Below, piece by piece: positions 50,317 through 60,036 of a stretch of 64,000 bases of DNA. The first letter of the stretch is position 1, and every line of letters begins with the position of its first letter. The notes beneath the pieces are model-generated. The model made no database searches, was not told the DNA's origin, and saw nothing but the letters and a program-made list of their open reading frames with translations. The translations under genes and the position numbers were made by a program. Source of the stretch: Paenibacillus_E sp040812395 (lineage in GTDB: Bacteria; Bacillota; Bacilli; Paenibacillales; NBRC-103111); assembly GCF_040812395.1 (NCBI RefSeq), contig NZ_JBFNXH010000014.1, forward strand, positions 62,001-126,000, in the 5' to 3' direction.

Positions 50317-53064
50317 ATGATCATGCAAGAAGATACGTTGTGGGAGCAAGGGGTCGCAGTCATAGGCATGTCCGGGCGATTCCCTGGCGCTCCAGACCTG
50401 GAAAGCTTCTGGAATTTGTTAAGTCAAGGCAGGCATGGCGTGCGCTTTTTCCCGGATGAGGAATTAAGGAAAAACGGGTTGCCGGAAGATGAACTCAGCC
50501 ATCCTTCCTATGTCAAAGCAAAAGGGGTGTTGGAAGAACCTGAACTGTTCGATGCCGCGTTCTTTGGAATGAGCCCTCGCGAAGCGGAATGGACTGACCC
50601 TCAGCAGCGATTGTTTCTTGAGTGCTCGTACGAAGCATTGGAGACGGCCGGCTGGGTGCCCGATACGTACAAGGGCCGAATCGGTGTGTATGGCGGCTGC
50701 ACCATCAGCACGTACTTACTGAACCAGATTGCTCTGCACCAGAGTTATCATCGGATGGACGATGCGGCGTCACTAATTCTCGGCAACGATAAGGATTTCT
50801 TGACGAGCCGGGTAGCGTACAAGTTGAACCTGAAAGGTCCAGCCGTAACCGTTCAGACGGCATGCTCAACGTCGCTGGTAGCGGTCCACCTGGCTTGTCA
50901 GTCGCTTCTCAGCGGGGAATGCGATATCGCGCTGGCGGGTGGCAGCACGGTCTCGTTCCCGAATTATACGGGTTATCGATTTCGGGATGGCATGATTATG
51001 TCGCCGGACGGTTTTTGCCGCACGTTTGACAGCGAAGCGCAGGGGACAGTACCAGGGAACGGCGTCGGGGTCGTGGCTCTGAAACGGCTGGAGCAGGCCG
51101 CAGCAGATGGAGACCATGTGTATGCCGTCATCCGCGGGTCGGCGATCAACAACGACGGCGGATTGAAGGCTGGATTTACCGCACCAAGCCCCGAAGGGCA
51201 GGCCGAAGTCATCGCCGACGCGTTGGCAGTCGCAAGTGTTCATCCGGACACCATTTCGTACGTCGAAGCGCACGGCACGGCGACGATCGTGGGAGATCCG
51301 ATCGAAATCGCCGGATTAACCCGAGCCTTCCGGCAATGGACGGATCGAAGCGGGTATTGCGCAATAGGCTCGGTCAAGAGCAGCATTGGCCATCTGGACA
51401 GTGCCGCTGGGGTTGCCGGCCTGATTAAGACGGTGTTAGCGCTGTACCACCGCCAACTTCCGCCTTCCCTGCATTATCGCGTGGCGAATCCGCAGATTGA
51501 TTTTGCGAACAGTCCCTTTTATGTTCAAACGGAGCTTAGCGACTGGCCAGCCGATAGCCAACCGAGGCGGGCGGGCGTCAGCTCCTTCGGCATCGGCGCA
51601 ACCAATGCGCACGTCGTGTTGGAGGAAGCGCCTTCAATGAAACGAGATATTGCCATTCGGCCGTGGCATGCCTTGCTTGTCTCCGGCAAAACGGAGAAGG
51701 CTTTGGATGCAGCTTGTGAGCGGCTCGCCGAACAGCTATCATCTCATCTTCCACAGCCGGAGGCATTGGAAGAAATCGCTTACACAACGCAGGTAGGGCG
51801 CAAAGGCTATGCATTTCGTCGGACTTTCGTCTGCCGGGATGCTGCAGAAGCTGTGCACTTGCTAACCTCCAAGACGGCTAGATGGCCTGAAAGCGAAGCG
51901 GAGGTGCATCCTCCGACAGCATGGCTGCTCTTAGCCTTGAAGGAAGATAACCTTGAAGGATTGCTGGAGTTATCCCGGACCGAGCCCATTTTTCGTAAAA
52001 TATGGCTCGAAACGTTAAGCAAAGCAGAATCAATTGGCGACGTGGGGTTGAGCGAACTTCTTTTTGCTCTGGCATCGGACAAGCCCGATTATCGGCCGCT
52101 TACGCTTGACCGACGCTCCATGGCGGTTGTTTCATTGGCAGCCTCTTATAGTCTTGCTCTCACGCTCAGCCAGTTGGGATTGCAACCTGACTTCATTAGC
52201 GGAGAGGGGGAGGGCGAATATGCTGCGGCTTGTATGGCAGGAATTTGCTCTTTGAAAGAGGCGTTTCAACTGGTAGTCGACCCTAGGGGACATCACGAAA
52301 TAAGCGCCACCTCTACGCATGATTCAGCTTCAGGTGCCATTCGCTTAGCGCATCCCCTTACTGCTTATCTGAACAGAAAGCTGACCGATTCGCCGCAATC
52401 CCCTTCAATTTTGCGTAATAATGGTGTTGATTGGCAGTTAATAGAGCTTCAGAACGCGCTTCAGAACCCAGGCATTCGGGCCATCGCTATCGGATCACCG
52501 TTGAACTTGGATGTCCCCAGGAACAAAGCAGTGTTAAGTTGTTTTAATAGCCACACATGGACGAACACCTTGGCTGCATTATGGGAGGATGGTGCAGAGA
52601 TCGATTGGCAAGCACGTTACTTGTTGGAGAAGCGGCGGCGGGTGCCGTTGCCTACGTATCCGTTCGAACGTCAATATTATGGACTCGAGCATCAACGCTT
52701 GGAAACAGCCTCTCAAATCTCCGCTTCGCCTCTGGAAACTGCGTTACGGCCAACGTCGGGAGTATCCACGCCAATTTGTGATTTGGAAGACGAAGATCCC
52801 CGGCTGACACTTGAGAGAAGGCTGATCCAGTTCCATGTTGAAGTGCTTGGATTGGCGCAGGAAGAGATCCGTATAGATATTCCATTCTATGAGCTCGGAG
52901 CCGATTCGCTATCAATGATCCGGATTATCTCGCGGATTCAGGAAACGTATCCGATTCTGCTCAATGTGAAAGGCTTGTATGAGTCACAAACGATTTCCGA
53001 GCTGGCTGATTCGATTGAACTATCTTTTCTGGAACTGCTGGAACAAGATGAGGCGAAGGGGTAG
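50317..53064 (+). CDS. Polyketide synthase module, KS-degenerate AT-ACP
   Basis: 915 aa. KS ~10-440 with the full triad: Cys in TACSTSL (~182), His in EAHGTAT and His in SVKSSIGH. Then ~450-800 is an acyltransferase-like region in which the active-site GHSxGE is replaced by GEGEGE (FISGEGEGEYAAACMAG, ~627-643): the Ser and His are gone, so it cannot load an extender. TYPFERQYYGL ends it. ACP ~820-895 with Ser in GADSLSMI. No KR, DH or ER. The gap to the NRPS gene is 21 nt (GGAGGAGG), to the next gene 6 nt. Either a trans-acting AT elsewhere loads the ACP, or the module does not elongate. Confidence 0.9.
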   Translation: MIMQEDTLWEQGVAVIGMSGRFPGAPDLESFWNLLSQGRHGVRFFPDEELRKNGLPEDELSHPSYVKAKGVLEEPELFDAAFFGMSPREAEWTDPQQRLFLECSYEALETAGWVPDTYKGRIGVYGGCTISTYLLNQIALHQSYHRMDDAASLILGNDKDFLTSRVAYKLNLKGPAVTVQTACSTSLVAVHLACQSLLSGECDIALAGGSTVSFPNYTGYRFRDGMIMSPDGFCRTFDSEAQGTVPGNGVGVVALKRLEQAAADGDHVYAVIRGSAINNDGGLKAGFTAPSPEGQAEVIADALAVASVHPDTISYVEAHGTATIVGDPIEIAGLTRAFRQWTDRSGYCAIGSVKSSIGHLDSAAGVAGLIKTVLALYHRQLPPSLHYRVANPQIDFANSPFYVQTELSDWPADSQPRRAGVSSFGIGATNAHVVLEEAPSMKRDIAIRPWHALLVSGKTEKALDAACERLAEQLSSHLPQPEALEEIAYTTQVGRKGYAFRRTFVCRDAAEAVHLLTSKTARWPESEAEVHPPTAWLLLALKEDNLEGLLELSRTEPIFRKIWLETLSKAESIGDVGLSELLFALASDKPDYRPLTLDRRSMAVVSLAASYSLALTLSQLGLQPDFISGEGEGEYAAACMAGICSLKEAFQLVVDPRGHHEISATSTHDSASGAIRLAHPLTAYLNRKLTDSPQSPSILRNNGVDWQLIELQNALQNPGIRAIAIGSPLNLDVPRNKAVLSCFNSHTWTNTLAALWEDGAEIDWQARYLLEKRRRVPLPTYPFERQYYGLEHQRLETASQISASPLETALRPTSGVSTPICDLEDEDPRLTLERRLIQFHVEVLGLAQEEIRIDIPFYELGADSLSMIRIISRIQETYPILLNVKGLYESQTISELADSIELSFLELLEQDEAKG

Positions 53065-53070
53065 ATAAAG

Positions 53071-56000
53071 ATGGCGAATAAAAATTCACTGGAGGCTCGC
53101 AAATCCCAATTGACCGAAGAGAAGAGAGCTTTGTTAAGCAAGCTTCTCAAAGGCTCTGCCAACGCACCCGTTCCCATGACAAAGATGGAAATCGAGCATC
53201 GTCCGGACGATAAAAGAAGCCCGCTATCTTATGCCCAGCAGCGGCTCTGGTTCTTTTCCACTCTGGAACCTTTATCTCCGCTCTATCATTTGGTGTACGG
53301 CGTCAAGCTGTACGGACCGCTCCATAAGGAAGCTTTGGAACAAAGCTTGCAATCCATCGTGGAACGTCATGACATCCTGCGCACTGTATTCCGAGATGAA
53401 GGAGGGCACGCCTATCAATTTGTACTGGAAACGGTGACTGTTCCGCTGAAGCTGGAAGACTTGAGGAGCTTGTCTCCAAGCGAACAGGAGTTGTCGATCC
53501 ATGCGCATATCGACCGCCTGAAAAAGCCATTTGATCTTCAAGAAGGCCCCTTACTCCGCGCTTCATTGCTTGCTCTTGCTGGAGAGGAGCATGTTCTGCT
53601 GCTTGCATTTCATCACCTTATTACGGACGGCTGGTCGCATCATCGGTTTGGCCGTGAGTTGCTGGAGTTCTACCAAGCTTATCGCCATAACAAAGCAAAA
53701 CAACTGCCTGCTCTTCGCATTCAGTATGCCGACTATGCCAAATGGCAGCGCGAGCGGCTTCAAGAAGAAGCCTTTCAGGAGCAGGTATCCTACTGGAAGA
53801 AAAAGTTGGCAGGGGCCCCCGCACTGCTCCAGCTTCCGACGGACTACCCGCGCCCTTCCGAGCAGCGGTACACGGGCAAGAAGGTCCGTTTCGCCGTGCA
53901 AATGCCGCTTGCTGAGCGTCTTATCCGTTTCGCGGGAGAGGAGCAAGCAACTCCCTTTATGCTGCTTATGGCGGCGTTCCAAACCCTGCTGCACCGCTAT
54001 TCGGGGGAGGAAGATCTGTGCGTAGGTACGGCAATATCCGGCAGAAATCACAGGGACGTCGAACCGCTGATCGGTTTTTTCGTGAACACCCTTGTGATTC
54101 GGTCACAGGTTACCCCCGAACTGTCTTTCCGGCAACTGATGCGGCAGGTACGTAAGGACGCGCTTGATGCCTATGCACATCAAGACGTTCCGTTCGAACT
54201 GTTGGTCGATGAAACGGTCGGCCAGCGCAGTATCAGCTACTCCCCTTTGTTCCAAGTCATGTTTACGCTGCAAAATACACCAGCCGTCCCCCTAGAGCTA
54301 TCCGGTTTAACCGCTGAGCCGCTGGAAGTCGAGACGGGCACATCCAAATTCGATCTTACGCTCGAAATGGTAAGGGTGGAAGCGGGATGGGAGGGATCTT
54401 TGGAGTACAACCAAAGCCTCTTTGAGGAAGCGACCGTTCAGAGGATGACGGAGCATTTCGTGGTGCTGCTGGCAAGCATTGCCGACACGCCGGATGCTCC
54501 CCTGCAAACGCTTTGCTTGCTATCTTCCGAAGAAAGAGAGCTGCTGCTAGATAGCTGGAGCCGGGCGGAGCCTGCGAAAGAGCATTCGCATCCCTTTCCT
54601 GCGGACACCACGCTTGACCGGATAGTTGCTCGGCAAGCAGGCCAACAGCCGGAACTGCCTGCCGTTGTGGATGGAAACCGTGTCTTGACGTACGGCGAGC
54701 TTATCAGCCGAGCCGAATGCTTGGCCAGTCGATTGCGAAGGTTAGGGGTCCAGCCTGGAACTGTTACAGCTATATGCATGGAGCGTTCGCTTGAGCTGGT
54801 CACCGCCCAGTTAGCCATACTCCTGACAGGTGGAGCTTACTTGCCGATTGATCCTGCTACGCCAAATGAACGGATCGCTTATATCGTAACCGATTCACAG
54901 GCCCCTCTGATTTTGACCCAGGGTCATCTGCAGTCCCGCTTTGCTGCCATGGAAATTGTAACCATCGTTGCCGATGTGGTTGAGGACTCCTCTCCGCAGA
55001 CTTTCGATTTGACCCAAGACGACACCCTGACAGAAACGATGCTTGCAAACCAAGAATCTGCGGATACGATAGCTTATGTCATCTACACGTCAGGTTCTAC
55101 CGGGCAACCGAAAGGAACCTTAATTCCACATAAATCAATCGTGAATTTCATGTCGTGGTACCGGGAAACCTCAGCCTTGTCGTTCTCGGACCGGGTGTGC
55201 TTTGCTTCGGGAATCGGCTTTGATCTATCCGTAGCCGAAATTTTCGGCGCCTTGGTCGCCGGGGCTTCGTTATGGATCCCGCCTGAAGATACCAGGCTGC
55301 AACCTGAGCTGTTGCGCGACTGGATGCTGGACAACAAAATCACGTTCGCCTTTCTGCCCACTCCGCTGGCCGAGCAGCTTATCTCCGTGCCATGGCCTTT
55401 GCAAACGCCGCTCCGGCGCCTTTTCACAGGCGGAGATAAATGGAATGCGAAGCTGCCTCAAGGTCTGCCGTTTACGGTGTACGATCTGTATGGCCCAACA
55501 GAATGTACCATCGCTTGCACCTATCGGATCATCGATGCAGATCGTAGAGAGACACATCAGCCCCCGCATATCGGCAGGCCGATCTCCAATGCCCGCATCT
55601 ATATTCTGGATCGCTGCCTAAATCCTGTACCGATTGGAGTGCCGGGGGAACTGATGATCGGAGGCCATGTAGTCGGGAGCGGTTATTTGCGAAGGGATGC
55701 GCTGACTCGTGAGAAATTCATTCGGAACCCTTTTACTTCGCAGGAAGGCGAGCTTTTATATCGAAGCGGAGACACAGCAAGGTATTTGCCCGATGGACGC
55801 ATTCAATATCTTGGCCGTTCCGATGAGCAGGTCAAAATCCGCGGATTCCGCGTCGAGTTACATGAAATTCAAACGGTACTTACGATTCAACCTAGCGTGA
55901 AAGAAGCGGTGGTCATTGTTCGCGAGGATGCTCCTGGGGATAAGCGGATCACCGCATATTTGGTGGCAGAAGCAGGTCTGTCTCCAGACATCGAATCACT

Positions 56001-57900
56001 CAGGCAACGGCTAAAAGAGCTCTTGCCTGCCTATATGATACCCTCGGCGTTCGTAACGCTGGAGCGTCTCCCGCTTACATCAAACGGTAAAATCGATCGA
56101 GGTGCCCTGCCAAAACCAGACACGATCCAAGCTTTCCGCGATATGTTCGAAGAACCGCGCAATCCCGTCGAACAAAAGCTTTGCGATATCTGGGCAGAGC
56201 TGCTCGTTCTCGACAAGGTGGGCATCCACCAAAATTATTTTGAAATTGGAGGCGATTCGATCAAAACGATGATGTTCGTCTCTAGGGCAAAACAAGCAGG
56301 ACTTACAGTAATCCCGAAGCATGTGTTCCAGTACCAGACGATTGCCGAGCTCAGTCAAGTTGTCAGCAGCGGCCATCCTGCCGATGAGGTTCGTAGTGAA
56401 ACGACCTGTGCTTCCGACACCTGGGGCATTCAGGCAATCCGTGATTCAACTGAATCGCCAGAGCGACATTCGACCGCATTTGACTTTCCGCTGTCACGTT
56501 TGAATCGGAACGACTTGGCCAGTGTCCCAGGCATCCACCCGGAAGAGATCGAGGACGTTTATCCGCTTACGCCACTGCAAGATTACATGCTGGCTACACT
56601 GCGTCAACGGCCCGAACCGGCTCAATTTTTCGTCAATATGGTCATGCACTTCAAAGATCGGCTTGATCCTGTACTTATGACGCAGGCTTGGCAGCTTGTC
56701 GCAAACCATTTCGCAATCACAAAAACCTCCATCGCCGACGAAGGACTAGAGGAGCCCATGCAAGTTACACGCAGGAATGTCCAGGTGCCCATCCATTACC
56801 ACGACTGGCGCGGATGGAGTCCTGACCGCCAGCAGGAAGCGTTGAAGAGTTATCAGGACCGCCAACTCATTGCCAGCGATCTTACTTATATCCGTCGTCC
56901 AACGACCTACGAGGTCATGTTTGCAACGATTGGCGACAATGACCATCAACTTGTCATGAGCTGCTCATACTTATTAATGGATGGCTGGAGCCATTTTATC
57001 GTGCTGATCCATGTGCTGAAATGTTATTATAACTTGCTTGAAGGAAAGTCCTATGAACTGCCACCCGTGCGAAATTATGGCCAATATGCGGCATGGTTGC
57101 GTACCAGAGACTTAGGAGAGCCGAGAGAGTATTGGGGTAAAGAACTGGAAGATTTCCGCACTGCGACACCGCTTATTCAGCATGCGCCATTTAATAAGGA
57201 ACCACGTGAGAATGGCTTTGCGAAACAAGCCGTGGAAATTGAGCTTGCCGTGCCGCAGTTAGTGCAGGAATTTGCAGGACGAAACCGCGTGACCGTGAAT
57301 GTGCTGTTTCAACTAGTATGGACTTTGCTGTTAGCCCGTTATACAGGTCAGCGCGATGTCTTATTCGGTGTTATGTCTACTGGCAGGCAAGCGGAGTATG
57401 AAGGCGCAGAGGAGTTGGTCGGTCCTGCGATTAATACGTTGCCGCTACGGATTCGCCTTGATGAAGACGAAAGCGTTCCTAAGCTCCTGCGGCGCATACA
57501 AGAGAAGCAGCTCTTGTTGACTGAGTGGGATTATACGCCTCTCAGAGGAATCCGGGAATGGATTGGAATTGCGGAAAACAAGCCGCTTTTTGAGTCCTAT
57601 ATGATTTTCCAGAATCTCCAGTCTTTCTTCGAAACGACAAGCGGCATTGAGTGGGTCGCGAGGTTGCCTGTGGAGAACGAATACCACAAGGCACTTGCCA
57701 TTTTCGATTCAGGCACCCCGCTGCGTATCGATGTGTGCTCGGAACCAGGAGGCTATCAAATTTTCATGACTTATCTGAAAGCTTATTTCCGTGACGAATC
57801 CGTCGGCCAAATGCTTGCAGACTTAAAGGAAACTTTCCTTGACCTCATCCAGGCTCCGGAACAAGCCGTCGGTACATGGATAAACAAGTCCATGCCTTAA
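53071..57900 (+). CDS. Nonribosomal peptide synthetase, C-A-T-C, with atypical terminal C domain
   Basis: 1609 aa. C ~50-480 with HHLITDG; A ~520-1015 (TSGSTGQPKG); T ~1030-1100, Ser in GGDSIKTM; terminal C-like domain ~1165-1600, opening VEDVYPLTPLQDYML. In the last domain the HHxxxDG motif reads SYLLMDG, so both histidines are lost while Asp-Gly remain. The A pocket read by alignment gives D-L-A-F-F-G-L-I-A, which I cannot assign. No thioesterase or reductase domain follows, so chain release is unexplained; the altered C domain or a separate enzyme must do it. The start lies 6 nt after the PKS stop, with AAGGGG inside the PKS end. Confidence 0.92.
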   Translation: MANKNSLEARKSQLTEEKRALLSKLLKGSANAPVPMTKMEIEHRPDDKRSPLSYAQQRLWFFSTLEPLSPLYHLVYGVKLYGPLHKEALEQSLQSIVERHDILRTVFRDEGGHAYQFVLETVTVPLKLEDLRSLSPSEQELSIHAHIDRLKKPFDLQEGPLLRASLLALAGEEHVLLLAFHHLITDGWSHHRFGRELLEFYQAYRHNKAKQLPALRIQYADYAKWQRERLQEEAFQEQVSYWKKKLAGAPALLQLPTDYPRPSEQRYTGKKVRFAVQMPLAERLIRFAGEEQATPFMLLMAAFQTLLHRYSGEEDLCVGTAISGRNHRDVEPLIGFFVNTLVIRSQVTPELSFRQLMRQVRKDALDAYAHQDVPFELLVDETVGQRSISYSPLFQVMFTLQNTPAVPLELSGLTAEPLEVETGTSKFDLTLEMVRVEAGWEGSLEYNQSLFEEATVQRMTEHFVVLLASIADTPDAPLQTLCLLSSEERELLLDSWSRAEPAKEHSHPFPADTTLDRIVARQAGQQPELPAVVDGNRVLTYGELISRAECLASRLRRLGVQPGTVTAICMERSLELVTAQLAILLTGGAYLPIDPATPNERIAYIVTDSQAPLILTQGHLQSRFAAMEIVTIVADVVEDSSPQTFDLTQDDTLTETMLANQESADTIAYVIYTSGSTGQPKGTLIPHKSIVNFMSWYRETSALSFSDRVCFASGIGFDLSVAEIFGALVAGASLWIPPEDTRLQPELLRDWMLDNKITFAFLPTPLAEQLISVPWPLQTPLRRLFTGGDKWNAKLPQGLPFTVYDLYGPTECTIACTYRIIDADRRETHQPPHIGRPISNARIYILDRCLNPVPIGVPGELMIGGHVVGSGYLRRDALTREKFIRNPFTSQEGELLYRSGDTARYLPDGRIQYLGRSDEQVKIRGFRVELHEIQTVLTIQPSVKEAVVIVREDAPGDKRITAYLVAEAGLSPDIESLRQRLKELLPAYMIPSAFVTLERLPLTSNGKIDRGALPKPDTIQAFRDMFEEPRNPVEQKLCDIWAELLVLDKVGIHQNYFEIGGDSIKTMMFVSRAKQAGLTVIPKHVFQYQTIAELSQVVSSGHPADEVRSETTCASDTWGIQAIRDSTESPERHSTAFDFPLSRLNRNDLASVPGIHPEEIEDVYPLTPLQDYMLATLRQRPEPAQFFVNMVMHFKDRLDPVLMTQAWQLVANHFAITKTSIADEGLEEPMQVTRRNVQVPIHYHDWRGWSPDRQQEALKSYQDRQLIASDLTYIRRPTTYEVMFATIGDNDHQLVMSCSYLLMDGWSHFIVLIHVLKCYYNLLEGKSYELPPVRNYGQYAAWLRTRDLGEPREYWGKELEDFRTATPLIQHAPFNKEPRENGFAKQAVEIELAVPQLVQEFAGRNRVTVNVLFQLVWTLLLARYTGQRDVLFGVMSTGRQAEYEGAEELVGPAINTLPLRIRLDEDESVPKLLRRIQEKQLLLTEWDYTPLRGIREWIGIAENKPLFESYMIFQNLQSFFETTSGIEWVARLPVENEYHKALAIFDSGTPLRIDVCSEPGGYQIFMTYLKAYFRDESVGQMLADLKETFLDLIQAPEQAVGTWINKSMP

Positions 57901-58283
57901 CATTTTTTTGTGTTGTCAATCTACACAGTTATTGCTGTTTCGTGAATAACCAGCGTTTTTTTAATAGCGTTAGCCGGGGGACTAGCGCAAGCGGTCCGCT
58001 GGCAACGGCAAACCAAAGCCTCAATCCTTGTAAAAACTGGATTGAGGTCTTCGTTTTTGTGTGTTTTCAGGTTCTCGTGGATGGACTTCTCACTTTTCAC
58101 GAGCTATTAAATAGCTTATAATTATCAGATAATAGTAGTTATTTAAATCTATAAAAAATTGTAATATACTATGATAGGGTTATAATTGATCCAGAAAAGG
58201 TGTGTAGTTAGGTGGCACACTGGCTTGGTGTGACGCCAAAGCAGGAGCGCCTACATCCTTTCTGCAAATTTTAGGGTATAAGG
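57901..58283 (+). other. Intergenic region between the NRPS operon and mqo
   Basis: No gene is supported apart from the terminator listed at 58019-58055. The AT-rich stretch 58110-58190 may hold the mqo promoter. The stretch 58200-58275 has short dyads (TTGGTGTGACGCCAA) without a recognised riboswitch pattern. Confidence 0.4.
58019..58055 (+). terminator. Intrinsic terminator of the NRPS/PKS operon
   Basis: CCTCAATCC (58019-58027) pairs perfectly with GGATTGAGG (58039-58047), then TCTTCGTTTTT. Confidence 0.8.
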
Positions 58284-58292
58284 ATGGTAAAA

Positions 58293-59795
58293 ATGAGCAA
58301 CAGAGAAACTAAAACAGACGTAATCTTAATTGGTGCCGGAATCATGAGTGCGACTTTAGGGACGCTTCTGAAAGAATTAATGCCGGAGTGGGAAATTACA
58401 GTGTTTGAGAAGCTCGAAAATGCAGGAGAAGAAAGCTCTAACGAGTGGAATAATGCAGGAACTGGGCATGCGGCACTGTGTGAGCTAAACTATACGGTCG
58501 AAAAACCAGACGGATCTGTAGATATTAGCAAAGCGATCCAAATTAATGAACAGTTTCAGCTTTCCATGCAGTTCTGGTCCTATCTTGTAAACAGCAAGCT
58601 GATTGGTAATCCGCAGGAATTTATCGTTTCTTTGCCGCATATGAGTATGGTGCTAGGGGAACAAAATGTAACGTTTTTAAAGAAACGTTTTGAAGCGATG
58701 GCTAATAATCCTTTGTTTCAAGGGATGGCATTTTCCGATGACCCTGAAAAACTGAAGGAATGGATTCCTCTTATTATACAAGATCGTCCATCTAATGAGC
58801 CTATCGCAGCAACGAAAATCGACACTGGTACTGATGTCAACTTCGGTGCATTAACGCGCATTTTGTTTGATCACTTAAAGAGCAAAAACGTCGATATTAA
58901 ATATAAACATAGCGTGGATAATATGAAACGTACTAGCGACGGCTCATGGGAATTGAAAATAAAAAACGACAACGGTAACGTCGAACGCCATACTGCAAAA
59001 TTCGTATTTATCGGAGGCGGAGGCGGAAGCCTGCATTTATTGCAAAAATCCGGTATTCCTGAAGGAAAACATATTGGTGGATTCCCGGTAAGCGGCATAT
59101 TCATGGTCTGTAAGAACCCGGATGTTGTAGCGCAGCATCATGCAAAAGTATACGGAAAAGCTAAGGTCGGAGCTCCTCCAATGTCTGTTCCGCATCTGGA
59201 CACAAGATTTATCGATAATAAAAAATCGTTGCTATTTGGACCGTTTGCCGGCTTCTCGCCAAAGTTTTTAAAAACCGGTTCCATGTTTGATTTGGTAACT
59301 TCCGTAAAACCGGATAATCTCGTAACTATGCTGTCGGCAGGCGCAAAAAACATGTCATTGACAAAATACCTGATCGAACAAGTGATGTTATCGAAAGAAA
59401 AGCGCATGGAAGAGTTGCGAGAGTTTATCCCGAACGCTAAAAGCGAGGATTGGGATTTGGTAGTAGCGGGCCAACGTGTGCAAGTTATCAAAGATACTGA
59501 AGCTGGCGGCAAAGGAACGCTTCAATTCGGAACAGAAGTTATTAGTGCCTCTGATGGCTCGATTGCAGCATTGCTAGGTGCTTCTCCAGGTGCTTCTACC
59601 GCTGTTCACGTTATGCTTGAGGTATTTGAAAAATGCTTCCCTCAACATATGAAAGAGTGGGAACCGAAAATCAAAGAAATGATTCCTTCTTATGGCGTGT
59701 CACTAATGGAAAATCCTGAGCTTCTGCACGAAATCCATACTTCAACAGCAGAGACGCTCTGTTTAGGTAAAGAAGAACTAGTCTATAGTAGTTAA
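58293..59795 (+). CDS. mqo: Malate:quinone oxidoreductase
   Basis: About 500 aa, FAD-dependent peripheral membrane enzyme that oxidises malate to oxaloacetate and passes electrons to the quinone pool. FAD loop VILIGAGIMSATLGTLL at the start; NEWNNAGTGHAALCELNYT and GGGGGSLHLLQKSGIPE are hallmark MQO segments, and PGASTAVHVMLE lies near the end. ATG 58284 sits in the ribosome site AAGGATGG, so 58293 is the more likely start. Monocistronic with its own terminator. Housekeeping function, not linked to the biosynthetic genes. Confidence 0.95.
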   Translation: MSNRETKTDVILIGAGIMSATLGTLLKELMPEWEITVFEKLENAGEESSNEWNNAGTGHAALCELNYTVEKPDGSVDISKAIQINEQFQLSMQFWSYLVNSKLIGNPQEFIVSLPHMSMVLGEQNVTFLKKRFEAMANNPLFQGMAFSDDPEKLKEWIPLIIQDRPSNEPIAATKIDTGTDVNFGALTRILFDHLKSKNVDIKYKHSVDNMKRTSDGSWELKIKNDNGNVERHTAKFVFIGGGGGSLHLLQKSGIPEGKHIGGFPVSGIFMVCKNPDVVAQHHAKVYGKAKVGAPPMSVPHLDTRFIDNKKSLLFGPFAGFSPKFLKTGSMFDLVTSVKPDNLVTMLSAGAKNMSLTKYLIEQVMLSKEKRMEELREFIPNAKSEDWDLVVAGQRVQVIKDTEAGGKGTLQFGTEVISASDGSIAALLGASPGASTAVHVMLEVFEKCFPQHMKEWEPKIKEMIPSYGVSLMENPELLHEIHTSTAETLCLGKEELVYSS

Positions 59796-59931
59796 TTCTT
59801 AGGATGTAGAAACATATTGAGTAATATATAGAATATCTATAAACAGCTATGATTTAACTATTCGTGAACACCAAGCTTGCAAATATTGGCAGCAGGCTTT
59901 TTTCTTTTTCCTTATCCCATTTCCGACAAAC

Positions 59932-59959
59932 ATAACCACCGACCTTGGCCGGTGGTTAT
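59932..59959. terminator. Bidirectional terminator between mqo and the MFS gene
   Basis: ATAACCACCG (59932-59941) pairs perfectly with CGGTGGTTAT (59950-59959) around an 8-nt loop, between convergent genes. A weaker stem with a TTTTTTCTTTTT run at ~59873-59910 probably serves mqo. Confidence 0.75.
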
Positions 59960-60036
59960 TAGTTATTTGTACCGAAGCGAAAAACTATACATCCATCGCA
60001 ACCATAGCCCCCAACATTTCACCTCCAGAAATTCAT

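Noticed and set aside
56540..57880. Terminal NRPS domain as an epimerisation domain
   Set aside because: Epimerisation domains keep HHxxxD; this one has SYLLMDG and an LTPLQ-type condensation opening.
57876..58121. 81-codon open frame after the last NRPS
   Set aside because: It starts inside the NRPS end in another frame and runs through an intrinsic terminator.
58200..58283. Riboswitch before mqo
   Set aside because: Only short imperfect dyads are present, with no conserved riboswitch core or terminator.
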